Assembly (NCBI GenBank): GCA_946482345.1
Contig: CAMLRJ010000016.1
Location: 1 to 17,633 of the forward strand
DNA: 17,633 bases
Origin: an uncultured Cellvibrio sp.
GTDB taxonomy: Bacteria > Pseudomonadota > Gammaproteobacteria > Pseudomonadales > Cellvibrionaceae
Direction of reading: 5' to 3'
Below the pieces are notes generated by a model, which worked only from the letters and a program-made list of their open reading frames with translations, searched no databases and was not told the DNA's origin. How positions within the stretch are numbered: position 1 is the first letter of the stretch; every line of letters begins with the position of its first letter. Positions 7,144-15,167 of this stretch are shown piece after piece. A program made the position numbers and the translations under genes.

Positions 7144-7566
7144 GTGAGTCGTATGAAAAAAGCCAGTGCTGGCGATGATGGCAACGATATTGACTTAACG
7201 CCCATGCTGGATGTGGTGTTTATTATGTTGATCTTCTTTATTGTAACGGCCTCTTTTGTTAAGGAAGAAGGGCTTAACCCCAACGTTCCTCCGCCATCTC
7301 AACAACCTGATGATCCTACAAAGCCCAAAAACATTCTGGTTCGTATTTCCTCGGATAATCAGATTTGGGTACTTGAGAAAGAAGGCGAGCGTCGTGTTGA
7401 TGCTCGTGCAGTTCGTTCTGTCATTGAACGTGCCCGTGCCGAGAACCCCAAGGCATCGGTTATTATTCAAACCAGCCCCAAAGCCGATACTGAAACTTAT
7501 GTCATAGTGGCGGATGCGGCCCAGCAATCAGGCGCTACTCCTGTATTGATGCAAAAAGACGACTAA
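7144..7566 (+). CDS. exbD: ExbD/TolR-family biopolymer transport protein
   Basis: This 140-residue inner-membrane protein has a short cytoplasmic N-terminus, one membrane helix (about residues 18-39, DLTPMLDVVFIMLIFFIVTASF) and a periplasmic domain. Asp23 lines up with the helix Asp essential for proton use in E. coli ExbD (Asp25). The periplasmic part ends in the usual ...YVIVADAAQQSGATPVLMQ fold segment. ExbD works with ExbB to power TonB, but no exbB or classical tonB is adjacent: the gene stands alone with 1.4 kb of non-coding DNA before it and a terminator after it. The start is GTG at 7144, preceded by GAGAGAGG (7129-7136). An ATG at 7153 is the alternative. It belongs to the ExbD1-like type found in multi-copy TonB systems. 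TolR is less likely because no tol genes are near. Confidence 0.9.
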   Translation: MSRMKKASAGDDGNDIDLTPMLDVVFIMLIFFIVTASFVKEEGLNPNVPPPSQQPDDPTKPKNILVRISSDNQIWVLEKEGERRVDARAVRSVIERARAENPKASVIIQTSPKADTETYVIVADAAQQSGATPVLMQKDD

Positions 7567-7573
7567 CTCCGAT

Positions 7574-7620
7574 GCAAATAAAAAAGGCCACTCAGATAAT
7601 GAGTGGCCTTTTTTATTTGC
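7574..7620. terminator. Bidirectional rho-independent terminator with perfect 20-bp stem
   Basis: Arms 7574-7593 and 7601-7620 are exact reverse complements around the 7-nt loop AGATAAT. They contain a GC core (GGCCACTC) and A/T tails on both sides. It separates converging exbD and the deacylase gene and starts only 7 nt after the exbD stop. Confidence 0.92.
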
Positions 7621-7628
7621 GTGTCCGC

Positions 7629-8153
7629 TTACAATTCATACCCCTGACGAACATATTTTTTGGGCAGTGAGCTAAGACGTTTTCTGTCTGCACTGAACTT
7701 ATCGTGCATGGCATTTGCGAATAATTCGGTAAAACTACTGGTTGGGATTTTAATCAAATGTATATGGTCTCCCGCTTCAATATAAAGTTCGGGTTGTGTT
7801 AACAAATCGTCATCCCAAATAACATCTATTCCGTATGCGGTACCTATCGCAGGCACTGCTCCTGGCGCGCAATCAACAAATACTTTCTGGAGATCCTCTT
7901 CATCGGCCAACTCCAGATGACGATCAAAGATCTGGTTGAGTGTATGTCGCAGAATTTTATTGTGTGACGGCAGGACGCATAACATGAAATGAAAATCTTC
8001 ATCCCTGAGCAGTACAGCTTTTACCAGACAATGATCATCAATATTGGCTACTTTTGCCGTGTTGTAAGAACCTTCTGCGTATTGATGTTCCAACAAAGTA
8101 AACGGAACTTGCTTGTCCTTAAGAAACTTTTCCAGGGTAGCTGCAACGCCCAT
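7629..8153 (-). CDS. YbaK/ProX-type aminoacyl-tRNA deacylase
   Basis: This 174-residue single-domain protein is of the YbaK/ProRS-INS superfamily, which hydrolyses mischarged aminoacyl-tRNA in trans. The evidence is the VKAVLLRDEDFHFMLCVLP stretch, whose Lys is the likely functional lysine of the fold, the GAVPAIG loop (family GxxPxxG) and the PELYIEAGDHIHLIKI strand pair near the end. Whether it clears Cys-, Ala- or another misacyl-tRNA cannot be told from these motifs. ATG 8153 was chosen over an upstream TTG at 8159: GGAGG (complement of 8161-8165) sits 7 nt before the ATG but only 1 nt before the TTG. It is monocistronic, facing exbD across the shared terminator. Confidence 0.87.
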   Translation of the reverse strand: MGVAATLEKFLKDKQVPFTLLEHQYAEGSYNTAKVANIDDHCLVKAVLLRDEDFHFMLCVLPSHNKILRHTLNQIFDRHLELADEEDLQKVFVDCAPGAVPAIGTAYGIDVIWDDDLLTQPELYIEAGDHIHLIKIPTSSFTELFANAMHDKFSADRKRLSSLPKKYVRQGYEL

Positions 8154-8280
8154 ATACAAGCCTCCAAAAAAGTGAAAAAGATTGATTTTCAGTTTGAGTA
8201 TAGAAGCAATTCAGGAAAATCGATCATTCGTTTTGGAATCTAAATGCATTTTTTAGATTATTAGGCATCAAGAAATAAAA

Positions 8281-8300
8281 AAAGCCGCAAAAGCGGCTTT
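8281..8300 (-). terminator. Rho-independent terminator of the aminotransferase transcript
   Basis: The 8-bp stem AAAGCCGC (8281-8288) / GCGGCTTT (8293-8300) has an AAAA loop. On the minus strand a T-rich run follows (complement of 8275-8280). It lies 19 nt past the aminotransferase stop. Confidence 0.88.
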
Positions 8301-8319
8301 AAAAAATTGAATCTTATGA

Positions 8320-9675
8320 TCAGCTATGTTTGCTAATGGCTTCGCGAACACTGGCAAGTTTTACACAGGTCACAAATACTTCCATCGCGCCGACAACTTC
8401 CGGAACTGTTGGAACTGAAGGTGCAATGCGTATATTGCGATCTTCAGGATCTTTTCCATAAGGGTAGGTTGCGCCTGCAGGTGTTAATTTCACACCGGCT
8501 TCTGCTGCCAGACGAACGGTTTCTTTTGCACAATTCTTTCGTGTATCGAAAGAAACAAAATAACCGCCAACGGGTTTTTCCCAATTGCCCAGATCAGTTC
8601 CATCAAATGCTTTGCTCAATGCAGTTAACACAGCATCAAAACGTGGGTTTAATAAATTTGCATGTTTTTTCATGTGTTGCATTAATGCGGCGCGATCCGG
8701 TAAAAAACGCGTGTGACGAATTTGATTCACTTTATCCGGGCCAATTGTACAAGCACTCAATGCTTTTTTAATGCCTGTCAAATTGGCTGCACTTGCCGCT
8801 ATAAACGCAACACCTGCGCCGGCTTGTGTGATTTTTGATGTGGATGCAAATTGAATGACTGAATCTTCAGTGCCATTTCGACGACACGCTTCCAACACAG
8901 AAGCCAACTGCGGTGCATTATCAATTAAATCATGAACGGAATAGGCGTTATCCCAAAATACACGGAAATTTGCACTGGCGATTTGACCCAACTTTGAAAT
9001 TCGTTCAACAGTTTCATCGCTGTAAACAACACCGGTTGGATTTGAATATTTGGGAACGCACCAAATACCTTTGATTGATTTATCCGCTTTGATCATGGCT
9101 TCAACTTTATCCATATCGGGACCGGTTGATGTCATGGGTACTGTGACCATTTTAATTCCCAGTTGTTCACAAATAGTGAAGTGGCGGTCATAACCGGGAA
9201 CCGGACACAAAAATTTAATATCGGATTCGTTTTTCCATGCGCTTGCAGAATCTTTTAAACCGAAAAGATAGGCCGTCAGTGCAACCTGAAACATCAGTGT
9301 CAAACTGCTGCTGCCACCAACCAATACATTGGCTGCATCGACACCCATAATATTGGCGCCGAGTTTTTTTGCTTCAGGCAAACCGTCAAGCCCGCCATAA
9401 TTACGAGTGTCTGTTCCATCAGCGGCAATGTAATTTCCTTTTAAAATGCCATCCAGTGCATCGGATAAATCCAGCTGTTCGGATGAAGGTTTACCACGGG
9501 TCAAATCCAGATTTAATTTTTTTGCCTTGATGTTTTCATAGCGGTCGGATAAATCTTTTTCCCACAGGCGGAGTTGTTCAAGGGATGCATTATCGAGTTG
9601 CAAGGCGGTATCTCCAGTGTAGTTCAGGTAGGGGGTGAATAAGTTCAGGTCGCGCATTATAGCGAGTTTGGTCAT
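8320..9675 (-). CDS. PLP-dependent class I/II aminotransferase (aspartate aminotransferase-like)
   Basis: This fold-type I PLP aminotransferase has about 451 residues. With numbering from ATG 9675, the cofactor motifs are NPTG at 212-215, DNAY at 242-245 (Asp pairs with the pyridine nitrogen, Tyr with the phenolic oxygen) and the Schiff-base Lys281 in ASTSK. RGKPSSEQLDLS near the N-terminus and the GGLDGLPEAK stretch resemble the divergent subgroup of aspartate aminotransferases known from actinobacteria and proteobacteria (Asp_aminotransf, PF12897 type) rather than the E. coli AspC subgroup. Amino acid preference is not proven. The start is uncertain: TTG 9702 overlaps the protease gene, and ATG 9675 or ATG 9657 (445 residues) are alternatives, none with a good Shine-Dalgarno. 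It is the last gene of the lemA-M48 run, with a terminator right after it. Confidence 0.85.
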   Translation of the reverse strand: MTKLAIMRDLNLFTPYLNYTGDTALQLDNASLEQLRLWEKDLSDRYENIKAKKLNLDLTRGKPSSEQLDLSDALDGILKGNYIAADGTDTRNYGGLDGLPEAKKLGANIMGVDAANVLVGGSSSLTLMFQVALTAYLFGLKDSASAWKNESDIKFLCPVPGYDRHFTICEQLGIKMVTVPMTSTGPDMDKVEAMIKADKSIKGIWCVPKYSNPTGVVYSDETVERISKLGQIASANFRVFWDNAYSVHDLIDNAPQLASVLEACRRNGTEDSVIQFASTSKITQAGAGVAFIAASAANLTGIKKALSACTIGPDKVNQIRHTRFLPDRAALMQHMKKHANLLNPRFDAVLTALSKAFDGTDLGNWEKPVGGYFVSFDTRKNCAKETVRLAAEAGVKLTPAGATYPYGKDPEDRNIRIAPSVPTVPEVVGAMEVFVTCVKLASVREAISKHS

Positions 9676-9688
9676 CGGATGAAATTGA

Positions 9689-11593
9689 TCAGGATGCGGC
9701 AATCGGAGGAATCGGGCAGTCCATCGCAGCGGCTATGGCACGTAACAACTCGGCTTCGCGTTGAGTGATTTGTCCATCGGCCAATACGCACTGGCTCAGT
9801 GCTTTCAAAAGCTTGGGTTTTTGTAAAGGCTTGAGTTGACTGAGCCTTTCCAGTGCGGTGTCTACATCAGTAAGCGTTAATTTTTGCCTTTCAATCAGGC
9901 GAATATTTTCCAATTGCAATTCGTTGGATGCTGCAGCAAAAGCTGTTTCACAGCTGTGCAATTCCTTATTGCCTGCATGAGCAATCATGGAGAGCAATTG
10001 TGATAATTCATTGGTGAGATCGGTTAATTGATAGGTTTGTGAACCAACGGCTATTTTCAGCAAGTGGTGACGTAAAATATGGTTAATTGCCCATTCCATA
10101 CCACTGACACGACCATCGGCATAAATGAATTGGTGAATAACGCCCAGAAATTTTTCTATGGAAATTTGATCCAGTGTTTTGAGCGTGGGTAAACAGAGTT
10201 CCAATAATGGCAAACGCAAATTTTCTTCAGCCGCTGCAGCCATTTCTGCAATCGATGCCATTTCCGCCAAATCCTGTTCAGGAATAATATTGGTTGCCAG
10301 TTTCCACTGCTGATTTCTTTCTGCAGTGTCAGTATTTTTACTGAGTAACAAGCCAAAGATAATAACTTGCGCGGATAGCGGGTGACGTGTTGCGTCGCGT
10401 AAACGTCCTTCAAGTATATTGAGAGTTTGTTGTGCATAGGCCAAATGTTCAGGTGATGGCTGGCCTATTTGACTCAGGGCAGCGATGACCCCCAGTGTTT
10501 GTTGCGGTGCGAGTTGTGATGGTGTCGGTGAATAATTTTCCGCAAGTTTTTCTTCTTCATCTTTTGCAGAGGTGTAAATAAATTCACCGTTCCAATAAGG
10601 TTCTATGCGCTTGATTCTTTCTTCCAGTTTTGGATGTGTAGCCATCAAGCTTAAAAAATGGCTGAGACCTTCAGCAAAATAAAGATGTGAAAATTCTGCA
10701 GCATTGGGACTGGATAATTGGGAACTGCCTGAATGCCCGCCCAATTTTTTAAGCGCATTGCCAATTCCGGTCGGGTTACGTGTGTATTGAACAGATGAAG
10801 CGTCCGCCAGAAATTCGCGTTGACGACTAACGGCTGCTTTAATCAGATTACCAAAAAAAGTACCTGCATAACCTATGATGATTAAACCCAATCCGAAAGC
10901 GATAATGGCGAATTTACCGTTGTCTTTACTGGATCGGCTTCTTGAATAAAATCCGTTTCTAACCAGAAATTGACCGATCAATCCCAGCAGTAAAATGCCG
11001 TGCAAAATAGCAATCAGGCGCATGTTTAATTTCATATCGCCATGAAATACATGGCTGAATTCATGTGCGATGACTCCCTGCAATTCTTCCCGGTTTAATA
11101 ATTCTATCGCACCACGGGTTATGCCAATCACTGCATCGCGTTGACTGTGCCCGGCTGCGAAAGCATTGACACTGTCATCTTCAATTAAATAAACAGGTGG
11201 AACCGGAGTGCCTGCTGCAATGGCCATTTCTTCCACTACGTTTAACACTTTGCGCTCGGCAAAAATATTGGTTTCAGTGCTGATCAATCGGCCATCCAAC
11301 GCCTCGGCAATGGTTTTTCCGCCTGCCCTGATTTGAAATAATTTGTACAAACTACCTGAAAGAATAACGAAGATAACGATCAGGCTGATCACCGCAAACA
11401 TTTCAAAACTGATGGAGTTTAATATGGCTTTGAATGTGATTTGCTGATCAGGGGTTTGTTGCTGACCGAAGAAGAAAGTGGTCGCCACAAATAAAGTGGT
11501 AATGGCAATCAGCGATGCAACTGCCATACAAAGTAACAGAATCAGATAGCGCGTTTTTTTACGCGCTATGTCTTGCTGTTCAAAAAAATTCAC
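9689..11593 (-). CDS. M48 family (HtpX-like) membrane metalloprotease with TerB-like C-terminal tail
   Basis: This 634-residue protein has four hydrophobic segments (about 17-42, 65-82, 192-211 and 229-249). Between the second and third lies the zinc protease core: H177-E-F-S-H181, with the distal ligand Glu260 in RQREFLAD after the fourth segment. HtpX itself is about 290 residues. The extra 300 or so residues form a cytosolic helical tail with two TerB-like stretches: FIYADGRVSGMEWAINHIL (near 488-506) and CVLADGQITQREAELLRAIA (near 602-621), in which acidic residues could bind metal. The start is GTG 11593, with no strong Shine-Dalgarno, 23 nt after lemA, so the pair is co-transcribed. LemA-M48 pairs recur in many bacteria, probably in membrane protein quality control; the role of the tail is unknown. 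Confidence 0.88.
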   Translation of the reverse strand: MNFFEQQDIARKKTRYLILLLCMAVASLIAITTLFVATTFFFGQQQTPDQQITFKAILNSISFEMFAVISLIVIFVILSGSLYKLFQIRAGGKTIAEALDGRLISTETNIFAERKVLNVVEEMAIAAGTPVPPVYLIEDDSVNAFAAGHSQRDAVIGITRGAIELLNREELQGVIAHEFSHVFHGDMKLNMRLIAILHGILLLGLIGQFLVRNGFYSRSRSSKDNGKFAIIAFGLGLIIIGYAGTFFGNLIKAAVSRQREFLADASSVQYTRNPTGIGNALKKLGGHSGSSQLSSPNAAEFSHLYFAEGLSHFLSLMATHPKLEERIKRIEPYWNGEFIYTSAKDEEEKLAENYSPTPSQLAPQQTLGVIAALSQIGQPSPEHLAYAQQTLNILEGRLRDATRHPLSAQVIIFGLLLSKNTDTAERNQQWKLATNIIPEQDLAEMASIAEMAAAAEENLRLPLLELCLPTLKTLDQISIEKFLGVIHQFIYADGRVSGMEWAINHILRHHLLKIAVGSQTYQLTDLTNELSQLLSMIAHAGNKELHSCETAFAAASNELQLENIRLIERQKLTLTDVDTALERLSQLKPLQKPKLLKALSQCVLADGQITQREAELLRAIAAAMDCPIPPIAAS

Positions 11594-11616
11594 AAATTGT
11601 CATCCGTTGAACAAGA

Positions 11617-12210
11617 TTAAAACTGAATTTTGGGTGCAGCCTGAATTTCTGCGGTATCGGCAAATTCCAGCAATTTGGCATCGTCAACATGACCAAATGA
11701 TTTTGCGACCAATACAGGTGGGAAGGTTTGTTTGTAAGTGTTATAGGCAGTCACTGCATCGTTGAATGCCTGGCGAGCAAAAGAAATTTTATTTTCTGTG
11801 CTGGTCAGTTCTTCCGATACCTGCATCATATTTTGCGATGCTTTGAGATCAGGATAAGCTTCCATGACAACATTCAATCGCCCCATAGCACTGGCCAACG
11901 CACCTTCAGCTGCACCTAATTCAGCAATAGCGGCAGCATTGGTTGGATCGGCTGCTGCTGCTTTCAAACCTGTTGCTGCTTGATTACGTGCAGCAATAAC
12001 CGCTTCAAGCGTTTCGCGTTCGTGTTTGATGTAGCCTTTGGCAGTTTCAACCAGGTTGGGAATTAAATCATAGCGACGCTTAAGTTGTACCTCGATTTGT
12101 GAAAATGCATTTTCAAAACGATTTTTTAAAGTGACCAACTGGTTGTAAACACCAATAAAGTAAAGCACCAACAGTACAATTATCACCAAGGCTACGATAG
12201 AAGAAATCAT
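11617..12210 (-). CDS. lemA: LemA family protein
   Basis: This 197-residue protein has an N-terminal membrane helix (residues 2-23) followed by the long antiparallel helical bundle of LemA. The family signatures are YNQLVTLKNRFENAFSQIEVQLKRRYDLIPNLVETAKGY, HERETLEAVIAARNQA and a terminal PKIQF. LemA proteins face the periplasm or outside and accompany M48 proteases or TPM-domain proteins. The biochemical role is unsettled. The gene is separated by 92 nt from diaA and has its own probable promoter there, so it starts a lemA-M48-aminotransferase unit. This LemA should not be confused with the Pseudomonas sensor kinase once also called lemA (GacS). Confidence 0.92.
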   Translation of the reverse strand: MISSIVALVIIVLLVLYFIGVYNQLVTLKNRFENAFSQIEVQLKRRYDLIPNLVETAKGYIKHERETLEAVIAARNQAATGLKAAAADPTNAAAIAELGAAEGALASAMGRLNVVMEAYPDLKASQNMMQVSEELTSTENKISFARQAFNDAVTAYNTYKQTFPPVLVAKSFGHVDDAKLLEFADTAEIQAAPKIQF

Positions 12211-12269
12211 AATGTCATCCGGTTCATGGTTAGAGGTGAAGAAAATGCGTTTACACCAAACGCTGCAAA

Positions 12270-12297
12270 ATATTAACAGGACGTGAGATATTCACAA
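12270..12297 (-). promoter_or_regulatory. Sigma70-type promoter for lemA
   Basis: On the minus strand TTGTGA (complement of 12292-12297) and TAATAT (complement of 12270-12275) are separated by 16 nt. The predicted start of transcription falls at a 6-bp hairpin (GCGTTT/AAACGC, 12247-12263), which could instead be a weak terminator for diaA or an operator. Confidence 0.45.
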
Positions 12298-12302
12298 TAG
12301 CC

Positions 12303-12893
12303 TTAATCGGAGTAGGCGCCGAATAGCTGTTGATCAATCAAATCGCACAAACAAAAAATCGACAGCAAGTGAACTTCATGAATACGGGGGCGTGACTGGC
12401 TGGGCGCTCGCAGTTCAATGTCGCGATTATCCAGCAGTGCCGAGATGTCGCCGCCATCCCGTCCGGTAAATGCAATCACTTGTATATCTTTATCGTGAGC
12501 GGCGCTGATCGTTTGTAACAGGTTGCTGCTTTTTCCCTGCTCGGTGAATAACACCAATATGTCGCCGGCTTGTCCAAGTGAGCGCAATTGTTTTGCATAA
12601 ATTTCATTTAATCCATATTCATGGATTATGGATGTTTGTGTAGTGACATCAGCGCCCAGATGTAATGCCGGTAGTCCGGGGCGTTCTTGTTCGAATCGGG
12701 TTGTCAGGCAACTGGCAAGTATTTGCGCTTGCGCTGATGAGATGCCATTGCCGCAACAAATAATTTTTTTATCCGCCAGAAGCGCGTGCACTATGGATTG
12801 ACTTGCTGCAACCAGCAGTGGAGGTAAATGCTCACCTGCATTCATGCAGGCTTCGATACTTTCATGAAAAATATTGATAACACGTTGTTCCAT
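12303..12893 (-). CDS. diaA: DnaA initiator-associating protein DiaA (SIS domain)
   Basis: This 196-residue SIS-domain protein is related to phosphoheptose isomerase GmhA. In E. coli DiaA is a tetramer that binds DnaA and promotes timely initiation at oriC. The best-preserved parts against E. coli DiaA are the opening (RVINIFHESIEA), the nucleotide-like loop ICCGNGISSAQAQ, RFEQERPGLPALHL, the EIYAKQLRSLGQAGDIL stretch, FTGRDGG, and RIHEVHLLSIFCLCDLIDQQLF at the end. Synteny is decisive: yraN and lpoA precede it on the same strand with rsmI divergent, as in E. coli. A GmhA function is unlikely for that reason. It lies 37 nt downstream of yraN and is part of the lpoA-yraN-diaA operon. Confidence 0.92.
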   Translation of the reverse strand: MEQRVINIFHESIEACMNAGEHLPPLLVAASQSIVHALLADKKIICCGNGISSAQAQILASCLTTRFEQERPGLPALHLGADVTTQTSIIHEYGLNEIYAKQLRSLGQAGDILVLFTEQGKSSNLLQTISAAHDKDIQVIAFTGRDGGDISALLDNRDIELRAPSQSRPRIHEVHLLSIFCLCDLIDQQLFGAYSD

Positions 12894-12930
12894 AAAGGGT
12901 TCCGTAAGAGTTTCACAGTATTCAGTCAGC

Positions 12931-13296
12931 TTATGCCCCGAATGCGTTTTTAATCCAGTCTGTTGCGGTAATACGTTGGTTGTTGTTCATGGCGATAACA
13001 TCGAATCGACAAGCAACTTTATCGAATAATCCTGTTTGTTGCAGATAAAATCGCGCCGTATTAATTAATTTGCGTTGTTTATTATAGTTAACGGATTCGG
13101 CGGCGTGAGTAAAAAACGGATTGGTTCGCAAACGAACTTCTACAAATACCACCACCTCTTTTTCTTTCATAATCAAATCGATTTCGCCGGATTTGCAAGA
13201 GAAATTTTTTACCAAACTGATCAGGCCTTGCGCCTGCAAAAATGCTTCTGCCAAATCCTCTGCTTTTTGCCCTTTAAGTAGATGGTCGTTATTCAT
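12931..13296 (-). CDS. yraN: YraN family (UPF0102) nuclease-fold protein
   Basis: This 121-residue protein has the UPF0102 pattern: GQKAEDLAEAFLQAQGL, NFSCKSGEIDLI (37-42), VVFVEVRLR (49-57), then SVNYNKQRKLINTARFYL and CRFDVIAM. This is a PD-(D/E)XK-type fold with conserved Glu, Asp and the EVR strand. Cellular function is still poorly defined. The frame is open far upstream into lpoA, but the ATG at 13296 is right: family homology begins there and the start overlaps the lpoA stop by 8 nt (ATGAATAA), which implies translational coupling. A longer start would add 80 residues that merely shadow lpoA. Confidence 0.93.
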   Translation of the reverse strand: MNNDHLLKGQKAEDLAEAFLQAQGLISLVKNFSCKSGEIDLIMKEKEVVVFVEVRLRTNPFFTHAAESVNYNKQRKLINTARFYLQQTGLFDKVACRFDVIAMNNNQRITATDWIKNAFGA

Positions 13297-15127
13297 TATT
13301 GTCTTCGGTATCAACAACCATGGGCAGCGGTAATGCAGAGCCTTCACTGAATCGCACCCACAGTTGTTCCCTTTCAATGCGCCCATTGGCGGCGAGGTGC
13401 AGGCTACCAGTTGCACCGTTAATTTTAATATCCGGTGTTTTTGCCATTTGTGGCAAGCGCGCATAAATTCGATAAGCATCAACACCCAGCGCGTGTAACC
13501 GACCATAAACAGCCGCAGAACTCGACGCTTTTGCAATCGCTATTTTTTCCGGACTGCGGTCGTCGAACAACCAGGGCATAGCGGTGAAGCGTATGCCATT
13601 GAGATCGCGATCTGCTTTGGGGTTGGGGGTGCCGGAGTAAATTTGGCTGGTGCCATAAATAGGAATTTTCCCTGCGTAATGATAGGCAAACATGGGTTTT
13701 ATTTGACGTGCCTGCAATGGATCAGCGATCAAAAAAATCATGTCGACATCGCTGCGACTGCGAGGGGTTGTTTCCAATGACATGCCCAAAAAACTTTCCA
13801 ATTGACGCGCGCGAATCTGGCTGGATTCAATCAGCATCACATCTTTAACCAAATTGGAAAAATTCATATTGGGGAAAAATTGTGTGCGATTGACGACCAG
13901 TCCACCCATCGATTCCCATTCCTGAGTAAACGCGGCTGCACTGCGTTGGCTCCACTCTTGTTGTGGAATAATTAACATGGCTTGTCGTTTGCCTTCTGCA
14001 AAGGCTTGTCGAGCAATTTGGCGTGCTTCATCTTCTACCGCCAAACCAAATTGAAAAAATAATCCTGTCGAGGATTCCGGAATTCCTTCAGCATAATTTA
14101 ATGCCAGTACCGGAGTGCTTAATGAGGGGAGTAGCCCCAGTTCATTGACTTTTTCTTTTTCCACCGGGCCAATAATTAATTCTGCGCCTTCATTAACGGC
14201 TTGTTGATAAAGTGCAAGCGTGTCACCGCTGGAATCGTAGAGTGATACTTCAGGAACCTGGCGTCCGGCATTGAGTGCTTGATAGTAGGCTGCAAAAAAA
14301 CCATCGCTCAATGCTTCGCCTGCTTCAGCCAGTTTTCCGGATTGGGGTAATAACAGTGCGACTTTTTTAGGTTGATTTAAAATCAGGTTTTGAATCAGTT
14401 TGAGTTCTTGCGGCAAATTATTTCGAGCCGGATGGCGCTTCCAATCGACTGTCCATTGATGCAGCATTTCCTGTTGTGTATCCAAATCCACTTGATGATT
14501 TTTGGCGATAGCGGCCAAACTATACCAACCTTTTTCTGCATCGCCCGACTGTTCCATAGCCAGATTTTGTAATTCGGAAAAATTCATTTTCATCAGGCTT
14601 TGCCACAGGGCCAATTGGTTGTCAGCTTCTTCCTGTTTGTTGGTCAGCACGACTGCGAGTTTAATGCGCTCGCTGACGCTCGCTTGAATATCGCCTAATT
14701 TATCGAAAGTCTGCGCCCGCAATTCACGCAGGTTTTTTTCGCTCCTGAAGGATATGTGTTGCCATTGTTGTTCCAGTCGGGCACTGGTTAGAATGTCCAT
14801 CGCGCGATGATGATCGCCTTCTGCTATCGCAAGTTGTGCAGAAACAAAAGTGTATTTTTCGAAATTTTTATCCGAGAGCTGATCGACATCCAATTTGCGC
14901 AATAATTGATTGGCTTTTTTATTTTGCGTCTCATCCAGATACAATTGCGCTGCATCCATTATCAGCGATTCCCGTTCAGGGGATGATTTGTTTTCTGCAA
15001 GCGTCAGGATCTCTTGGGCAGATAGATCTTTTGTGCTGGTTTTACCCGTTTTATCAGGGGTGCTACTACAACTGACAAGCAACAATAAGCATGTAAGTGA
15101 TAATAGGGAAATAAACTGTTTAAACAT
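13289..15127 (-). CDS. lpoA: Outer-membrane lipoprotein activator of PBP1a, LpoA
   Basis: This 612-residue lipoprotein spans toward the peptidoglycan layer and stimulates the transpeptidase of PBP1a. The signal peptide ends in the lipobox LVSC, with Cys20 lipidated. Ser at +2 favours Lol transport to the outer membrane. Residues about 35-250 are a helical TPR-like domain, and from about 253 (PKKVALLLPQSGKLAEAGEALSDGF) a periplasmic-binding-protein type I fold runs to the end, including LIIGPVEKEKV and PIYGTSQIYSG. Length and order match the family (E. coli YraM, about 680 residues, with a longer linker). GAGGG lies just before the ATG. The gene is first of the lpoA-yraN-diaA operon. Only 40 nt separate its start from that of rsmI, so the divergent promoters must overlap each other or the coding ends. 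Confidence 0.93.
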   Translation of the reverse strand: MFKQFISLLSLTCLLLLVSCSSTPDKTGKTSTKDLSAQEILTLAENKSSPERESLIMDAAQLYLDETQNKKANQLLRKLDVDQLSDKNFEKYTFVSAQLAIAEGDHHRAMDILTSARLEQQWQHISFRSEKNLRELRAQTFDKLGDIQASVSERIKLAVVLTNKQEEADNQLALWQSLMKMNFSELQNLAMEQSGDAEKGWYSLAAIAKNHQVDLDTQQEMLHQWTVDWKRHPARNNLPQELKLIQNLILNQPKKVALLLPQSGKLAEAGEALSDGFFAAYYQALNAGRQVPEVSLYDSSGDTLALYQQAVNEGAELIIGPVEKEKVNELGLLPSLSTPVLALNYAEGIPESSTGLFFQFGLAVEDEARQIARQAFAEGKRQAMLIIPQQEWSQRSAAAFTQEWESMGGLVVNRTQFFPNMNFSNLVKDVMLIESSQIRARQLESFLGMSLETTPRSRSDVDMIFLIADPLQARQIKPMFAYHYAGKIPIYGTSQIYSGTPNPKADRDLNGIRFTAMPWLFDDRSPEKIAIAKASSSAAVYGRLHALGVDAYRIYARLPQMAKTPDIKINGATGSLHLAANGRIEREQLWVRFSEGSALPLPMVVDTEDNNE

Positions 15128-15167
15128 GGCGCCCTCAATCTGGAATTAATTCATACAGGAATCAGCA

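Noticed and set aside
10156..10437. 93-codon frame on the same strand as the M48 protease
   Set aside because: An alternate frame inside the protease gene with Trp/Lys-rich nonsense composition and no family features.
13297..13536. 80-residue N-terminal extension of yraN
   Set aside because: It lies wholly inside lpoA in another frame and shares nothing with the family. Homology begins at the ATG overlapping the lpoA stop.
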